From an uncultured beta proteobacterium (GTDB lineage: Bacteria > Pseudomonadota > Gammaproteobacteria > Burkholderiales > Burkholderiaceae_C): a DNA stretch of 64,000 nucleotides. The stretch covers positions 1 through 64,000 of the forward strand of contig CAILZB010000112.1 in the NCBI GenBank assembly GCA_903838565.1, in the 5' to 3' direction. A model generated the notes under the pieces. It did not search any database, had not been told where the DNA came from, and worked only from the letters and a program-made list of their open reading frames with translations. Of the stretch, positions 29,794-39,088 are shown piece after piece. Each line of letters starts with the position of its first letter. Within the stretch, counting starts at the first letter, position 1. The position numbers were made by a program, and so were the translations under genes.

Positions 29794-30314
29794 CCGTGGT
29801 TCGCGGCCAAGCCCGCAGCCTGATGTCTTGCGCGTTCGCGGCAATCGCCTTGACGACTGCCGCGCTGCTGGCGGGCTGCGCGCTGCCGCTGCGCGCGACG
29901 GATGCGCCAGCGGCTGGCGAGAGCCAATGGAGCGGCCGCCTGGCGCTGACGATCCAGTCCGAACCCGTGCAGTCCTGGGGGGCGGGCTTTGAGCTCAGAG
30001 GCAGTCCCGAGCGCGGCGAATTGCAGCTGTTGAGCCCGCTGGGTACGACGCTGGCGGTGCTGGCGTGGACGCCCACCGTGGCCAGCCTGAGACAGCCGGC
30101 GCAGGAACAGACCTCGGGCTCGCTGGACGCATTGATGCTGCAAGTCACAGGAACAGACATTCCGGTGCGGGCGCTTTTCGACTGGCTCAGCGGCACGCCC
30201 ACCCAGGTTGCCGGCTGGCAGGCCGACCTGTCGCAGCTGTCAGAAGGCCGCTTGCAGCTCAGGCGCACCGAGCCCTCGCCTGCCGTGGAACTGCGCCTGA
30301 AGGTGGAGCGCTGA
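29787..30314 (+). CDS. lolB: outer-membrane lipoprotein insertion protein LolB
   Basis: A 175-residue lipoprotein: basic N-terminus, hydrophobic stretch, lipobox LLAGC (Cys31). The rest is the half-barrel LolB fold, with WSGRLALTI, then GSPERGELQLLSPLGTTLAVL (the LolB core strand and loop that accept lipoproteins from LolA) and ALFDWLSGTP. LolB takes lipoproteins from the periplasmic carrier and inserts them in the outer membrane. It is translationally coupled to the TPR gene and followed by ispE after 21 bases. This window has at least four predicted lipoproteins that would be LolB clients. Confidence 0.92.
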   Translation: MVTVVRGQARSLMSCAFAAIALTTAALLAGCALPLRATDAPAAGESQWSGRLALTIQSEPVQSWGAGFELRGSPERGELQLLSPLGTTLAVLAWTPTVASLRQPAQEQTSGSLDALMLQVTGTDIPVRALFDWLSGTPTQVAGWQADLSQLSEGRLQLRRTEPSPAVELRLKVER

Positions 30315-30335
30315 AGGCGCCGCGATAATCCGACC

Positions 30336-31220
30336 ATGCGCTCCCTTTTCGACGTCCCGGCTCCGGCAAAGCTGAACCTTTTCCTGCACGTGACGGGTCG
30401 GCGCCCGGACGGCTACCACCTGCTCCAGTCGGCCTTCATGCTGATCGACTGGCATGACACACTGCACTTCGAAACCCGCAGCGACGGCCGCATCAGCCGT
30501 GAAGATATCGGCGCAGTCCTGCCCGAGGCCGATCTGATCGTGCGCGCCGCGCGCGCGCTGCAGGCCTTTGCCAAGCCGGCGCCGGGCGCGCACATCGTGG
30601 TGGAAAAGCGCATCCCGTCGCAGGCCGGCATGGGCGGCGGCTCCTCCGACGCCGCATCGTGCCTGCTGGCCTTGAACCGCCTTTGGGGTCTGAACTTGCC
30701 ACTGTCGACGCTGGCGGGCATCGGCCTGAAGCTCGGCGCCGACGTCCCGTTCTTTCTGCGCGGAGACAACGCCTGGGTGCAAGGCGTGGGTGAAGAAATG
30801 CAGGCGCTCGAGATCCCCAGCGCACGCTTCATCGTGGTCAAACCAGCACAGGGGCTTGACACCAAGACGGTTTTTTCGCACCCATCCCTCACCAGGGACT
30901 CAGAAACTGCTACAATTTCCGGCTTTGCTGCTGACCCGTTTGGCTTTGGCCGAAACGACCTTCAAGCTGTTGCGCAGAGCCTATGTCCCGGCGTCGATGA
31001 CGCCCTGAAATGGCTGCACGACAAGGGCTTGCAGGGACGGATGACGGGATCGGGAAGTGCGGTTTTCGCGCCAATGCGCCAGACTGCCGGTCCGACGATC
31101 ACAAGCGCTAACTGGAGCGATGCGCCGGGCGACTGGCAGTTGCGTGAATGTGTGAATTTGGGTGTTCATCCTTTGGTGGGATGGGCTCCCAGCGATGAGT
31201 TATCGGTGGGCAGCTTTTAG
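30336..31220 (+). CDS. ispE: 4-(cytidine 5'-diphospho)-2-C-methyl-D-erythritol kinase
   Basis: A 294-residue GHMP kinase of the non-mevalonate isoprenoid pathway. VPAPAKLNLFLHVTGRRPDGYH at the start contains the substrate-binding Lys and Tyr, PSQAGMGGGSSDAAS near 95 is the ATP-binding GHMP loop, and MTGSGSAVFA near 237 is the third motif. The C-terminal tail after motif 3 is slightly long. It is followed within 14 bases by tRNA-Gln, which is probably processed from the same transcript. Confidence 0.94.
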   Translation: MRSLFDVPAPAKLNLFLHVTGRRPDGYHLLQSAFMLIDWHDTLHFETRSDGRISREDIGAVLPEADLIVRAARALQAFAKPAPGAHIVVEKRIPSQAGMGGGSSDAASCLLALNRLWGLNLPLSTLAGIGLKLGADVPFFLRGDNAWVQGVGEEMQALEIPSARFIVVKPAQGLDTKTVFSHPSLTRDSETATISGFAADPFGFGRNDLQAVAQSLCPGVDDALKWLHDKGLQGRMTGSGSAVFAPMRQTAGPTITSANWSDAPGDWQLRECVNLGVHPLVGWAPSDELSVGSF

Positions 31221-31234
31221 CTGTCAACCCGTGT

Positions 31235-31311
31235 AGGGGAGTCGCCAAGTTGGTTAAGGCACTGGATTTTGATTCCAGCATGCGAAGGTTCGAATCCTTC
31301 CTCCCCTGCCA
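31235..31311 (+). tRNA. tRNA-Gln (UUG)
   Basis: 77 nt with encoded CCA. The acceptor stem AGGGGAG pairs with CTCCCCT, and the discriminator is G. The anticodon arm is CTGGA-TTTTGAT-TCCAG with anticodon TTG, and the T arm is GAAGG-TTCGAAT-CCTTC. The position between ispE and prs is the standard one in betaproteobacteria. Confidence 0.97.
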
Positions 31312-31374
31312 AACCTGTAGTGCGTGAGGTTTTTGTTCACGTGCACGCAAACCTTTTGGATCGCTGGAAAGCCC

Positions 31375-32352
31375 ATGCAAGCATCTCCCAACAATGATTT
31401 CATGGTTTTCACCGGCAACGCCAATCCCGGCATGGCCGACGAAATCGCGCAGCATCTGGGCATCCAGATCGGCGCGGCCAAGGTAGGGCGCTTCTCCGAC
31501 GGCGAAGTCACCGTCGAGATCAATCAGAACGTTCGCGCCCGCGACGTGTTCGTGGTTCAGTCGACCTGCGCCCCCACCAATGAAAACCTGATGGAGCTGC
31601 TGATCATGGTGGACGCGCTCAAGCGCGCTTCGGCCGAACGCATCAGCGCCGTCATCCCCTACTTCGGGTACGCGCGCCAGGACCGCCGCCCGCGCTCCAC
31701 CCGGGTTCCGATCACGGCCAAGGTCGTGGCCAACATGCTGCAGGCCGTGGGCGTGGCGCGCGTGCTGACCATGGACTTGCACGCCGACCAGATCCAGGGG
31801 TTCTTTGACATCCCGGTGGACAACATCTACGCCTCGCCGGTGCTGCTGGGCGACCTGAACCAGAAGAAGTACGAAGACCTGATCGTGGTCTCGCCCGACG
31901 TCGGCGGCGTGGTGCGCGCCCGCGCGCTGGCCAAGCAGCTCAATTGCGACCTGGCCATCATCGACAAGCGTCGCCCGCGTGCCAACGTGAGCGAGGTGAT
32001 GCACGTCATCGGCGAAATCGAAGGCCGCAACTGCGTCATCATGGACGACATGATCGACACCGCAGGCACGTTGGTGAAAGCCGCCGAGGTGCTCAAGCAG
32101 CGCGGTGCAAAAAAGGTCTATGCCTATTGCACCCACCCCATCTTTTCCGGCCCGGCGATCGAACGCATTGCTCAGGGAACGGCGCTGGACGAAGTCGTGG
32201 TGACCAACACCATTCCTCTGAGCCAGGCGGCAGCGCAGTGCCGCAAGATTCGCCAACTCTCCGTGGCACCGCTGATCGCAGAAACGATTCAGCGCATTGC
32301 CAACGGCGAGTCGGTCATGAGTTTGTTCTCGGATCAAGAGAACCTTTTTTGA
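31375..32352 (+). CDS. prs: ribose-phosphate pyrophosphokinase
   Basis: A 325-residue enzyme making PRPP from ribose-5-phosphate and ATP. The flexible loop and ATP site are in [16 protein letters not shown], and the PRPP-binding loop is [16 protein letters not shown] near 220-235. [18 protein letters not shown] also matches. The ATG at 31375 gives [16 protein letters not shown], the family start; the frame extends upstream across the tRNA spacer. A terminator follows. Confidence 0.97.
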   Translation: MQASPNNDFMVFTGNANPGMADEIAQHLGIQIGAAKVGRFSDGEVTVEINQNVRARDVFVVQSTCAPTNENLMELLIMVDALKRASAERISAVIPYFGYARQDRRPRSTRVPITAKVVANMLQAVGVARVLTMDLHADQIQGFFDIPVDNIYASPVLLGDLNQKKYEDLIVVSPDVGGVVRARALAKQLNCDLAIIDKRRPRANVSEVMHVIGEIEGRNCVIMDDMIDTAGTLVKAAEVLKQRGAKKVYAYCTHPIFSGPAIERIAQGTALDEVVVTNTIPLSQAAAQCRKIRQLSVAPLIAETIQRIANGESVMSLFSDQENLF

Positions 32353-32376
32353 GGTTTTGATCGGGACAAAAAAGCG

Positions 32377-32400
32377 GGCCCACCTCGGTGGGCCTTTATT
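32377..32400 (+). terminator. terminator after prs
   Basis: GGCCCACC at 32377-32384 pairs with GGTGGGCC at 32387-32394 around a two-base gap, followed by TTTATT. The same stem sequence recurs after rplY. Confidence 0.8.
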
Positions 32401-32445
32401 AATCGGAGTCGCACTGGTCGCGGTCGGCTCCTCCAGGAGTAGTCT

Positions 32446-33144
32446 ATGAAATTCGTCGCATTTGAGCGCGCAAAAAAGGGTACGGGTGCGAGCCGCCGTC
32501 TCCGCATTACCGGTCGCACGCCCGGCATCGTTTACGGCGGCGCCAGCCAGCCACAACAGATTGAAATTGATCACAACGCGCTGTGGCACGCGATCAAGAA
32601 GGAAGCCTTCCACGCCACCGTGCTCGACATGGAGATGGACGGCAAGGTCAGCCAGGTGTTGCTGCGCGATCTGCAAATGCATCCGTTCAAGCAACTGATT
32701 CTGCACATCGACTTCCAGCGTGTGGATGCCAACACCAAGCTGCACATGAAGGTGCCATTGCACTTCAGTGGCGACGAGAACTCACCCGCCGTCAAGACCG
32801 AGAACTGCATCGCCAACCACGTGATCACGGAAATTGAAGTCGCCTGTCTGCCAGCAGACCTGCCTGAATTCATCGCCGTCGATCTGAGCGGTCTGCGCAA
32901 GGGTGCGTCGCTGCACCTGAACGACGTGATTCTGCCCAAGGGCGTGACGGTCGTGACCCACGGCAAGAACAACCCCGTGCTGGTCTCGGTCGTTGCCATC
33001 GGTGGCGGCGAGCCCACGTCTGAAGCCGGAGCGGCTCCTGCAGCTGCCGCCGCAGCCGCCCCCGCGGCCAAGGCACCGGCAGCGGCGAAGGCACCGGCCG
33101 CTGCGAAAGCACCCGCTGCTGCCAAGGCTCCTGCCAAGAAGTAA
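32446..33144 (+). CDS. rplY: 50S ribosomal protein L25/general stress protein Ctc
   Basis: A 232-residue CTC-type L25 that binds 5S rRNA. The N-terminal L25 domain (residues 1-~92) contains [22 protein letters not shown] and the end [11 protein letters not shown]; the C-terminal TL5-like beta domain follows to about 185. The last ~40 residues are a low-complexity tail of PAAAK repeats (33061-33141). Such tails occur in betaproteobacterial L25 and are absent from the short E. coli form. Bounded on both sides by near-identical hairpin terminators, so it forms its own transcription unit or is fed by readthrough from prs. Confidence 0.96.
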   Translation: MKFVAFERAKKGTGASRRLRITGRTPGIVYGGASQPQQIEIDHNALWHAIKKEAFHATVLDMEMDGKVSQVLLRDLQMHPFKQLILHIDFQRVDANTKLHMKVPLHFSGDENSPAVKTENCIANHVITEIEVACLPADLPEFIAVDLSGLRKGASLHLNDVILPKGVTVVTHGKNNPVLVSVVAIGGGEPTSEAGAAPAAAAAAAPAAKAPAAAKAPAAAKAPAAAKAPAKK

Positions 33145-33168
33145 GCGCTTAGCTCAGCGTTGCGTGAA

Positions 33169-33194
33169 GGCCCACCTCGGTGGGCCTTTTTTTT
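33169..33194 (+). terminator. terminator after rplY
   Basis: GGCCCACC at 33169-33176 pairs with GGTGGGCC at 33179-33186, followed by eight T. Strong intrinsic terminator. Confidence 0.9.
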
Positions 33195-33224
33195 GAATCG
33201 ACTTTCTGCGCGGATAATTTCAGC

Positions 33225-33842
33225 ATGATCAAACTGTTCGTCGGCCTGGGCAACCCGGGCCCGGAGTACGAGGCGACACGCCACAACGCGGGCGCCTGGT
33301 GGGTGGACGCGCTGGCGCGCGAACTCAAAGTCAACCTGATTCCCGAGCGTAGCTACCACGGGCTGGCAGCGCGGACCACGGTCAGCGGCCAGACGGTCTG
33401 GCTGCTGCAGCCGCAGACCTTCATGAATCTCTCGGGCAAATCGGTGGCGGCGCTGGCGCGCTTTTTCAAGATCGCACCGGAAGAGATTCTGGTCGCGCAC
33501 GACGAGCTCGACGTGCTGCCTGGCCTGGCCAAGATAAAGTTCGGTGGCAGCCACGCCGGGCACAACGGCTTGCGCGACATCCACGCCCAGCTCGGAAGCG
33601 CCGATTACTGGCGCCTGCGGCTGGGGATTGGGCACCCTGGCGACAAGGCCGATGTGGCGAACTGGGTGCTGAAGAAACCCGCGCCGGAACAGCGTGTGCT
33701 GATCGAGGAAGCCATCGACCGCAGCCTCAAGGCCGTTCCAGCCATGCTGGCCGGCGACATGGACCAGGCCACGATGATCGCCCACACCAGCAAGCCGCCG
33801 CGTCCGAAGCCGCCGCGACCCGAAACGCCCGAGGCGGCTTGA
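33225..33842 (+). CDS. pth: peptidyl-tRNA hydrolase
   Basis: A 205-residue enzyme that frees stalled peptidyl-tRNAs. [22 protein letters not shown] at the N-terminus contains the catalytic His and Asn, and [23 protein letters not shown] and [18 protein letters not shown] are the other conserved blocks, with the His and Asp of the active site. The ATG at 33225 lies just after the rplY terminator; the frame reads upstream through it. An extended Pro/Lys-rich C-terminus ([12 protein letters not shown]) is seen. The rplY-pth order is widespread. Confidence 0.96.
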   Translation: MIKLFVGLGNPGPEYEATRHNAGAWWVDALARELKVNLIPERSYHGLAARTTVSGQTVWLLQPQTFMNLSGKSVAALARFFKIAPEEILVAHDELDVLPGLAKIKFGGSHAGHNGLRDIHAQLGSADYWRLRLGIGHPGDKADVANWVLKKPAPEQRVLIEEAIDRSLKAVPAMLAGDMDQATMIAHTSKPPRPKPPRPETPEAA

Positions 33843-33889
33843 GCCGTCGCCGCATCGCCTCCTTTCAAGCCTCGAAGATTGACCTAGCA

Positions 33890-34162
33890 ATGCCCACCAA
33901 GACGTTCACCAGCGGCCGCATCAGAAAGGCTGACTACGACACGGAGTCGCAACAATTGGAGCTGCATTGGGACAACAAGACCGTGCTGGCGTACAGGCAG
34001 GTTCCGCAGGAGGTGTATCGGCGGCTTTGCAGCGCACCCAACCCCGCCACGTACTGGGAAGACAGGATCGCGGAAGAGTACCCCAAGGGCACTCCTGTGA
34101 AGTCCAGCGCCATTCAGGATGGGGAGAAGAAGCTCAGCGATCTGTTTGGTGGCGGTGACTGA
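33890..34162 (+). CDS. KTSC domain protein
   Basis: A 90-residue protein from the ATG at 33890. The frame opens earlier at a TTG overlapping the pth stop, but those residues are not family-like. SGRIRKADYDTESQQLELHW, then AYRQVPQEVYRRLCSAPNPATYWEDRI matches the KTSC domain (named after its C-terminal K-x-T/S-x-C pattern in other members), a small fold sometimes fused to lysyl-tRNA synthetase or found alone, of unknown role. Here it is free-standing, 47 bases after pth. Confidence 0.75.
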   Translation: MPTKTFTSGRIRKADYDTESQQLELHWDNKTVLAYRQVPQEVYRRLCSAPNPATYWEDRIAEEYPKGTPVKSSAIQDGEKKLSDLFGGGD

Positions 34163-34292
34163 GCCGGTCCGTCGCTCTTGTGCAACGCTCGAGCCTCATC
34201 ATCGACGCGTGAAAATATTTTTGCTTTATGTCAAAGCCTGCAGGCTCCTGCCGGGAAAAATGAAATCTTCATTTTCATAAAGGAGTTCCCTC

Positions 34293-34931
34293 ATGAGCAG
34301 AAAGCACATTGCCGTAGCCGCCCTTCTTTCCGTTGCCATGGCTTCGGCCTTTGCCGGGGATTGGTATGCCGTCGGTTCAGTCGGGCAGTCCAAGGCCCAG
34401 GACACGGGAAAAGCCGATCTTGATCAATCCCTGGTTTCCATGGGGGTGACCGGTCTGAGATCGTCCATGGACGATAACGACACCGGCTACAAGCTCCAGC
34501 TGGGCTACAAATTCACGCCCAGCTGGGCCGTTGAGGGCGGCTATGTCGATCTGGGCAAGTTCCGGTATAACGCGACCTTTTCGGGTCCGGTGGCGGGCAG
34601 CGCAAGCACCGACGCCAAGGTGAACGGCTGGAATATCGCCGCCGTGGGAATCCTGCCCATCAACGACCAGTTCGCCGTGTTCGGCAAGCTCGGCGCCGTC
34701 GACGCGAAAGTCGAGACCAGCGCCACGGCCACCGGTGCGGGCACGAGCGCCTCCGGCAGCGTCAGCGCCACCAAATGGAAGGCCAACTATGGCCTTGGCG
34801 CGACGTTCAGCCTGTCCAAGACCATCGGCTTTCGGGCTGAGTTGGAGCGCTTCGAGAAGCTCGGCGAGAGCGGAAAAACCGGCGAGAGCAGTGTTGACCT
34901 GCTGTCGGTCGGGGTCGTCTTCACTTTCTGA
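34293..34931 (+). CDS. OmpA-like outer-membrane beta-barrel protein
   Basis: A 212-residue exported protein. The signal peptide ends SAFA (residue ~21), followed by alternating beta-strand patterns: GYKLQLGYKFTPSWAVEGGYVDLG, NGWNIAAVGILPINDQFAVFGKLG and ANYGLGATFSLSKTIGFRAELERF. It ends VGVVFTF with a terminal Phe, the outer-membrane assembly signal. This fits an eight-stranded OmpA/OmpX-type barrel without a peptidoglycan-binding domain. AAGGAG precedes the ATG, and a strong terminator follows. It is monocistronic. Confidence 0.83.
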   Translation: MSRKHIAVAALLSVAMASAFAGDWYAVGSVGQSKAQDTGKADLDQSLVSMGVTGLRSSMDDNDTGYKLQLGYKFTPSWAVEGGYVDLGKFRYNATFSGPVAGSASTDAKVNGWNIAAVGILPINDQFAVFGKLGAVDAKVETSATATGAGTSASGSVSATKWKANYGLGATFSLSKTIGFRAELERFEKLGESGKTGESSVDLLSVGVVFTF

Positions 34932-34952
34932 AGACTCCGCTTGAGGGTCACT

Positions 34953-34976
34953 GCCGCCGTGAGGCGGCTTTTTTTT
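34953..34976 (+). terminator. terminator after the barrel protein gene
   Basis: GCCGCC at 34953-34958, loop GTGA, GGCGGC at 34963-34968, then eight T. Confidence 0.9.
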
Positions 34977-35022
34977 GGATGGCAGCGCCTTGGCTCGGAT
35001 ACCGGGTTCGCGCGAAGAAGCC

Positions 35023-36969
35023 TCAGCTTGCCGCCGCTCGAGCGCGCTTCAGCGCCAGATACACGGCAGCCCGACTCACGCCGAAGCGCGCGCCGATGGC
35101 CTCGAAGCTCATTCCTTCATCGTCGCGCATCCGACGCGCCAGCACCAGATCCACTTTCCCTTTGGCCTTCAACCCTGGAACAGGCGCGCCGCCAAGGCGC
35201 AAGGCGGCGTCGGCTTGCTCTCCCCCGACCTCAACCCAGGCGCGATGCAGCAGCAGGTCGCGCACGATCGAATCCAGATTGAGCGGACTGATGCGGCGCA
35301 GCGGGGCGTTGAACTTGCCGCTCGGCACCAGGTTCCACGCCGTCATCGGATGCGTTTCATCCGTGCCTTGATGCGTCAGCAGCTTCTCACCCAGTCTTTG
35401 TGAAAATCCGGAAAACCAGTGCGCAAAGAAACCGCCCAAGGTCAGTGACTCCATGCGCCTGGCCTGCTCAGAAATATCACTGTCGACCCACTCTGCCACT
35501 GCAGTTTGCAATGCACTCATGCGCTGATGCAACAACGCGCCCAGCACCGGGCGCAGGCAGTCAACCGTCGCCTGGATGTCTTGCGCACGTTGTGCTCCGG
35601 TGCTGCCCCATTCGTGGGGATTGCGATCTGAGCCGCGCCGACCCCGACTCAGCGCCAGTTCGATCGCGGCCGTGGGCTTGCGCCAGATCGGCTTGCGCAC
35701 CAGGGCCGTATCCAGCTGCTCGAACTGCCGCTTGAAGTGCTCTGCCAGCAGCACCGACTGCCGATGCTGGGTTCGCACGTGCACGGTCCCGGTCGACAGC
35801 AAGGCCGGCGGGTCTCGCCTGAAGAAACCGTCGTCCGGGCGCGCATGGCATTGGCAATATTTCCGCAATCCCAGACCGACATGGCGGTAGCACAGCTGGC
35901 AGTGCGGTGCAGACTCCACCCGCACCAGGGCATGCAGCGCTGCCCCGAGGAAGATCAAGGCCTCGCCGGCCTCATGCACGGCGCGCCAGCAGCTTTGCGC
36001 CTCTTCCTGACCGGCAGAGGATCCGGATTGGCCATCGACCGGCAGGTCCGGATCGGCCTGTGCGAAGCTCAGGCTGGAACCGGACTCCAGCATCCAGCGC
36101 CCCAGCACCTGATAGCTCGCGACCGAAGCAGCCAGGGTCTCGCCGTCTTCGCTGCCCCTCAACCGCAAAGGGAACGGCCAGGCAGCATACGGCCTGGTGT
36201 CGTTGCCGCGACCGACACGGCTTTCCTCAAAGGCGAAGCGGGTGGCCTCAAACAGCTGTGATCGAAGATCGACGAGGCGACGCACAGACGACGAGATGGT
36301 CTTTGAAATGTGCTCGAAATGCTTGTGTGCATCGCCCACCTCCCGGGGTTCTTCGATCGCGTCGTCGATGGCAGCACGCAAGGCAGCGGGATCTTCTGCA
36401 ATGGCTCTCAGGTGAAATTCACTGTCAAGGTAGGCGCGAAGTGCCATCTGGGTCTGTGGGCTGGCCTGGCGAACCAGCACGATCCACTGGAGGTAGGGCC
36501 GGGAGAACTGCTCCAGCCGGTCAAGCATCTGGTCAAAGTCGGCCAACGCAGGCCACTGCTCCAGAAGCATGAAGCAGCCGTTGTATTTCCGAGGAAGCCC
36601 GGACAGCTGATTCAGCGCCGCCAGCGACTGCTCCAGGGCCTGCTGAACCCAGGCATCGATGCTCCTGAGCAGATCTCTCGACGCCACAAATCGCGTCGCA
36701 TCCCTCTGGGCAGCACGCGTCGAGCGCACGTCGTAGATGCGCTCCTTGCCCCTGAGCATCTTCGCCAGCGAGCGACCGCACTGCAGCGCCAACACCGAGC
36801 CCCGCACCGTGGGTGCTGCGAGCATCCTCAGCCTTGACTGGTACAGCGACACCGGCATGTAGCTGCGCGCATGGCTGTCGACCAAATCACTTTCGGCCTG
36901 CCATGGAATGCGCGTCGCGACCGGTCGCGCTGCGGCGTGCTGGTCCGAGCCTGTGCGTGTAGATCCCAT
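35023..36969 (-). CDS. uncharacterised large protein with C-terminal HTH and central Cys/His cluster
   Basis: 648 residues, not recognised as a whole. The last ~45 residues (VDLVLARRMRDDEGMSFEAIGARFGVSRAAVYLALKRA, split here for the helix pair) form a typical resolvase-like or MarR-like helix-turn-helix. Near 370-395, CQLCYRHVG and KYCQCH give four Cys and two His, a candidate zinc site. The rest is predicted helical, without signal peptide or transmembrane segment. It is divergent from the VirD4-like ATPase gene across a 191-base gap that contains an inverted repeat, so it is the natural candidate for a regulator or DNA-binding partner of that cluster. Inference only; no catalytic motif seen. 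Confidence 0.75.
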   Translation of the reverse strand: MGSTRTGSDQHAAARPVATRIPWQAESDLVDSHARSYMPVSLYQSRLRMLAAPTVRGSVLALQCGRSLAKMLRGKERIYDVRSTRAAQRDATRFVASRDLLRSIDAWVQQALEQSLAALNQLSGLPRKYNGCFMLLEQWPALADFDQMLDRLEQFSRPYLQWIVLVRQASPQTQMALRAYLDSEFHLRAIAEDPAALRAAIDDAIEEPREVGDAHKHFEHISKTISSSVRRLVDLRSQLFEATRFAFEESRVGRGNDTRPYAAWPFPLRLRGSEDGETLAASVASYQVLGRWMLESGSSLSFAQADPDLPVDGQSGSSAGQEEAQSCWRAVHEAGEALIFLGAALHALVRVESAPHCQLCYRHVGLGLRKYCQCHARPDDGFFRRDPPALLSTGTVHVRTQHRQSVLLAEHFKRQFEQLDTALVRKPIWRKPTAAIELALSRGRRGSDRNPHEWGSTGAQRAQDIQATVDCLRPVLGALLHQRMSALQTAVAEWVDSDISEQARRMESLTLGGFFAHWFSGFSQRLGEKLLTHQGTDETHPMTAWNLVPSGKFNAPLRRISPLNLDSIVRDLLLHRAWVEVGGEQADAALRLGGAPVPGLKAKGKVDLVLARRMRDDEGMSFEAIGARFGVSRAAVYLALKRARAAAS

Positions 36970-37035
36970 GGTCGAGTTTGAGTCAGGAGCTTGCCAGCGT
37001 TCAGGGTAGCAGGAAATACGGCAGCACGTTGCATA

Positions 37036-37057
37036 CGTTACCTTATGTTCAGTAACG
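37036..37057. promoter_or_regulatory. inverted repeat in the divergent intergenic region
   Basis: CGTTAC at 37036-37041 and GTAACG at 37052-37057 form a perfect 6-bp dyad with a 10-base spacer, in an AT-rich stretch between the divergent HTH gene and the ATPase gene. It could be an operator. A possible -35 TTGCAT at 37029-37034 lies next to it, but no convincing -10 is seen. The rest of the 36970-37160 gap shows no feature. Confidence 0.45.
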
Positions 37058-37160
37058 AATCAAAGATATTCCCGTCCTGGAGGCAAATTGACTGCCAAAT
37101 GCGCCCATGCCACCCCTGCAGCGGCAAGGGGCCCAGCGAACTGTTTACCTGGAATACACC

Positions 37161-39062
37161 ATGGACGATCTGATTCTTGACAGCGATCTTGAACTTGACG
37201 AGGCAGCCCGCGCCATCTGGGTGGGCGCCGGTTCGAACCCGGTCTCGGCAGGAAGCCTGGCGGTGCGCCGTGCGCTGCGCTATGTCGCGGGCGTGAATGT
37301 GGACGGACTCTGCTGGTCGGGCCTGCAGGCGGCCTCATCGCCTGAAGTGTTTCTCAAGCGCCTGCTGGCTCAGACGCTGCTGAGCGTGATCACCCTGCCC
37401 ATCGATGGCCGTTGTTCGACGCTGACGCTCAGGGAGCACCTGGAGGATCCGCCGCCGCACCCCGAAGGAGTGCCCGGCATTTGGGATCAGTTGCGCAGCG
37501 CGGCGACGCGCCGCGGCGGGGGCCCGGCATTGCAACTGGCGCGTCTGCTGCGCATCGACGAGGCGCAGCGCCGGATCACACTCAGGTTTCTCGCCACGCT
37601 GCTGCCGAAGTTCGAAGCCGCGCTGACTTCGCAGGCCGGTCTGTTTGACCTGCCTGCCGACCCGGCCGCAGCCAAGGCGGCAAACCCGATCAAGCGATCC
37701 CTGGTGCGCACACCCATGCCGTGGCGCGACACCGATCCGCCGCTGATCATGGGCAGCAACGGTGCCTGGTTCGGCCGGGACCGCGTGCACCCGTCAGAGC
37801 TGGTGAATATTCAGATCCTGGGCGGGACCGGATCCGGCAAGACCGCCTCTTGCGTGGAGCCCCCGTTGGGCGCGCTGCTGAATTACCAGGTGGACGGCCT
37901 CAAGACCGCCATGCTGGTGATCGACCCCAAGCGTGAACTCGAAGCCAAGGTGCGCCGCGTGCTCAGCCAGCGCGGTGAACTCGACCGCCTGGTGGTCATC
38001 GGTGAATGCGATCCGATCCGCTTCTTCGCCTCCGACTGCCCGCTCAGCCCGAGCGACCGGCTGGCCAAATGCGAGGCCTTTGGACCCCGCATCACGCCCA
38101 CCGGGGACATCTCCTATTGGCATCACCTGGGCATGGCCTTGCTGCGCGACCTGCTGCAATTGCAGACCGACGTTGCCGTCAACACCAAGGGCGGGCGCCT
38201 GTTTGAGGTGATGGCGGCGCAGTTGGGCGCTGCGCCCTGCCAGGATGCGGGCTCATGGGGCCAGATCCGCGAGATCCTGTCCTGGATCCGCCGCGGCGGC
38301 ATGCTCAAACTGAAAGAAGCCAGCGACACGCTGGAGCGGCTGGCCGGATTGGCCGGTGCGCAAGGCACGGCCGTGAACGTGCTGAAGAACTACACCAAGG
38401 ATGACGAACTGTTCCGGCAATTCACCTACGCCTGCCAGAACTCGGACCCGCTCGTCAACGCACTGGGCAACCCCGACATCAGCGGCTTTGTTGACCTGGA
38501 CCCTCTGCCCGACAGCCGGCGCGCGCACACCGACATCAGGGAACTGGTGGAAACAGGCAAAGTCATTCTGTTCTGCCCCGAGGCGCGCGACGGCCACCGT
38601 CTGGCCGGCAAGGCGCTCAAGGCCAAGTTCTTCGAGGCCGTGTTCTCCCGCGAAAACCTGGCGCGCCCTGTGGCCTACGTGTGTGATGAAGCCCAGCGCT
38701 TCATCACGCAGGATGCGGAATCGGGGGAACAGAACTTTCTGGACCGCTGCCGCGCCTACCGCGCCATCTGCGTGCTGGCCAGCCAGAGCCTGGCGTCGAT
38801 CGAACACGAACTGGGCAGCGACAACGCCGCGTGCACGGCGCTGGACATCATCAGCTCCAACACCCCGACCAAGTTCGTGCTGCGCACCACGGACACCCGC
38901 ACCATCGACTGGCTGCGCACCATCCTGCCGGCACCCGAGACCCCGGGGCCGCACGTGGTGGATGTGCGCCGCCCCTCGCAGTTGCGCGTGGGCGAGGCCT
39001 ACAGCGTGTTTGCCGACGGCGGCTGGGGCCTGCACCGCGCCCGGCTTGCCGACCTCACTTGA
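37161..39062 (+). CDS. VirD4/TraG-like P-loop ATPase (coupling-protein type)
   Basis: A 633-residue protein from the ATG at 37161. Walker A is ILGGTGSGKTASC (near 220-230), AMLVIDPKRELEAKVR follows as in coupling proteins, and Walker B is YVCDEAQRFIT (near 510). Then come a sensor-like VLASQSLASIEHEL and NTPTKFVLRTTD, matching TraG/TraD/VirD4 ATPases, which move DNA-protein complexes or act as related HerA/FtsK motors. Unlike real coupling proteins there are no N-terminal transmembrane helices, so it should be soluble. No relaxase or type IV secretion genes are near. The next gene is a ClpP-like protease 26 bases downstream, so it may feed substrates to a protease. Confidence 0.8.
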   Translation: MDDLILDSDLELDEAARAIWVGAGSNPVSAGSLAVRRALRYVAGVNVDGLCWSGLQAASSPEVFLKRLLAQTLLSVITLPIDGRCSTLTLREHLEDPPPHPEGVPGIWDQLRSAATRRGGGPALQLARLLRIDEAQRRITLRFLATLLPKFEAALTSQAGLFDLPADPAAAKAANPIKRSLVRTPMPWRDTDPPLIMGSNGAWFGRDRVHPSELVNIQILGGTGSGKTASCVEPPLGALLNYQVDGLKTAMLVIDPKRELEAKVRRVLSQRGELDRLVVIGECDPIRFFASDCPLSPSDRLAKCEAFGPRITPTGDISYWHHLGMALLRDLLQLQTDVAVNTKGGRLFEVMAAQLGAAPCQDAGSWGQIREILSWIRRGGMLKLKEASDTLERLAGLAGAQGTAVNVLKNYTKDDELFRQFTYACQNSDPLVNALGNPDISGFVDLDPLPDSRRAHTDIRELVETGKVILFCPEARDGHRLAGKALKAKFFEAVFSRENLARPVAYVCDEAQRFITQDAESGEQNFLDRCRAYRAICVLASQSLASIEHELGSDNAACTALDIISSNTPTKFVLRTTDTRTIDWLRTILPAPETPGPHVVDVRRPSQLRVGEAYSVFADGGWGLHRARLADLT

Positions 39063-39088
39063 CACCCCCGCAACCCAAGGAAACCCTC

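Noticed and set aside
33061..33141. GC-rich repeats at the 3' end of rplY as a tandem DNA repeat locus
   Set aside because: They encode an Ala/Pro/Lys tail common in betaproteobacterial L25 and vary at synonymous sites, so a coding explanation is enough.
37161..39062. Reading the VirD4-like ATPase as evidence of a conjugative element
   Set aside because: No relaxase, mating-pair formation genes, integrase or attachment repeats were found in the 35-44 kb region, and base composition does not differ visibly from the host.
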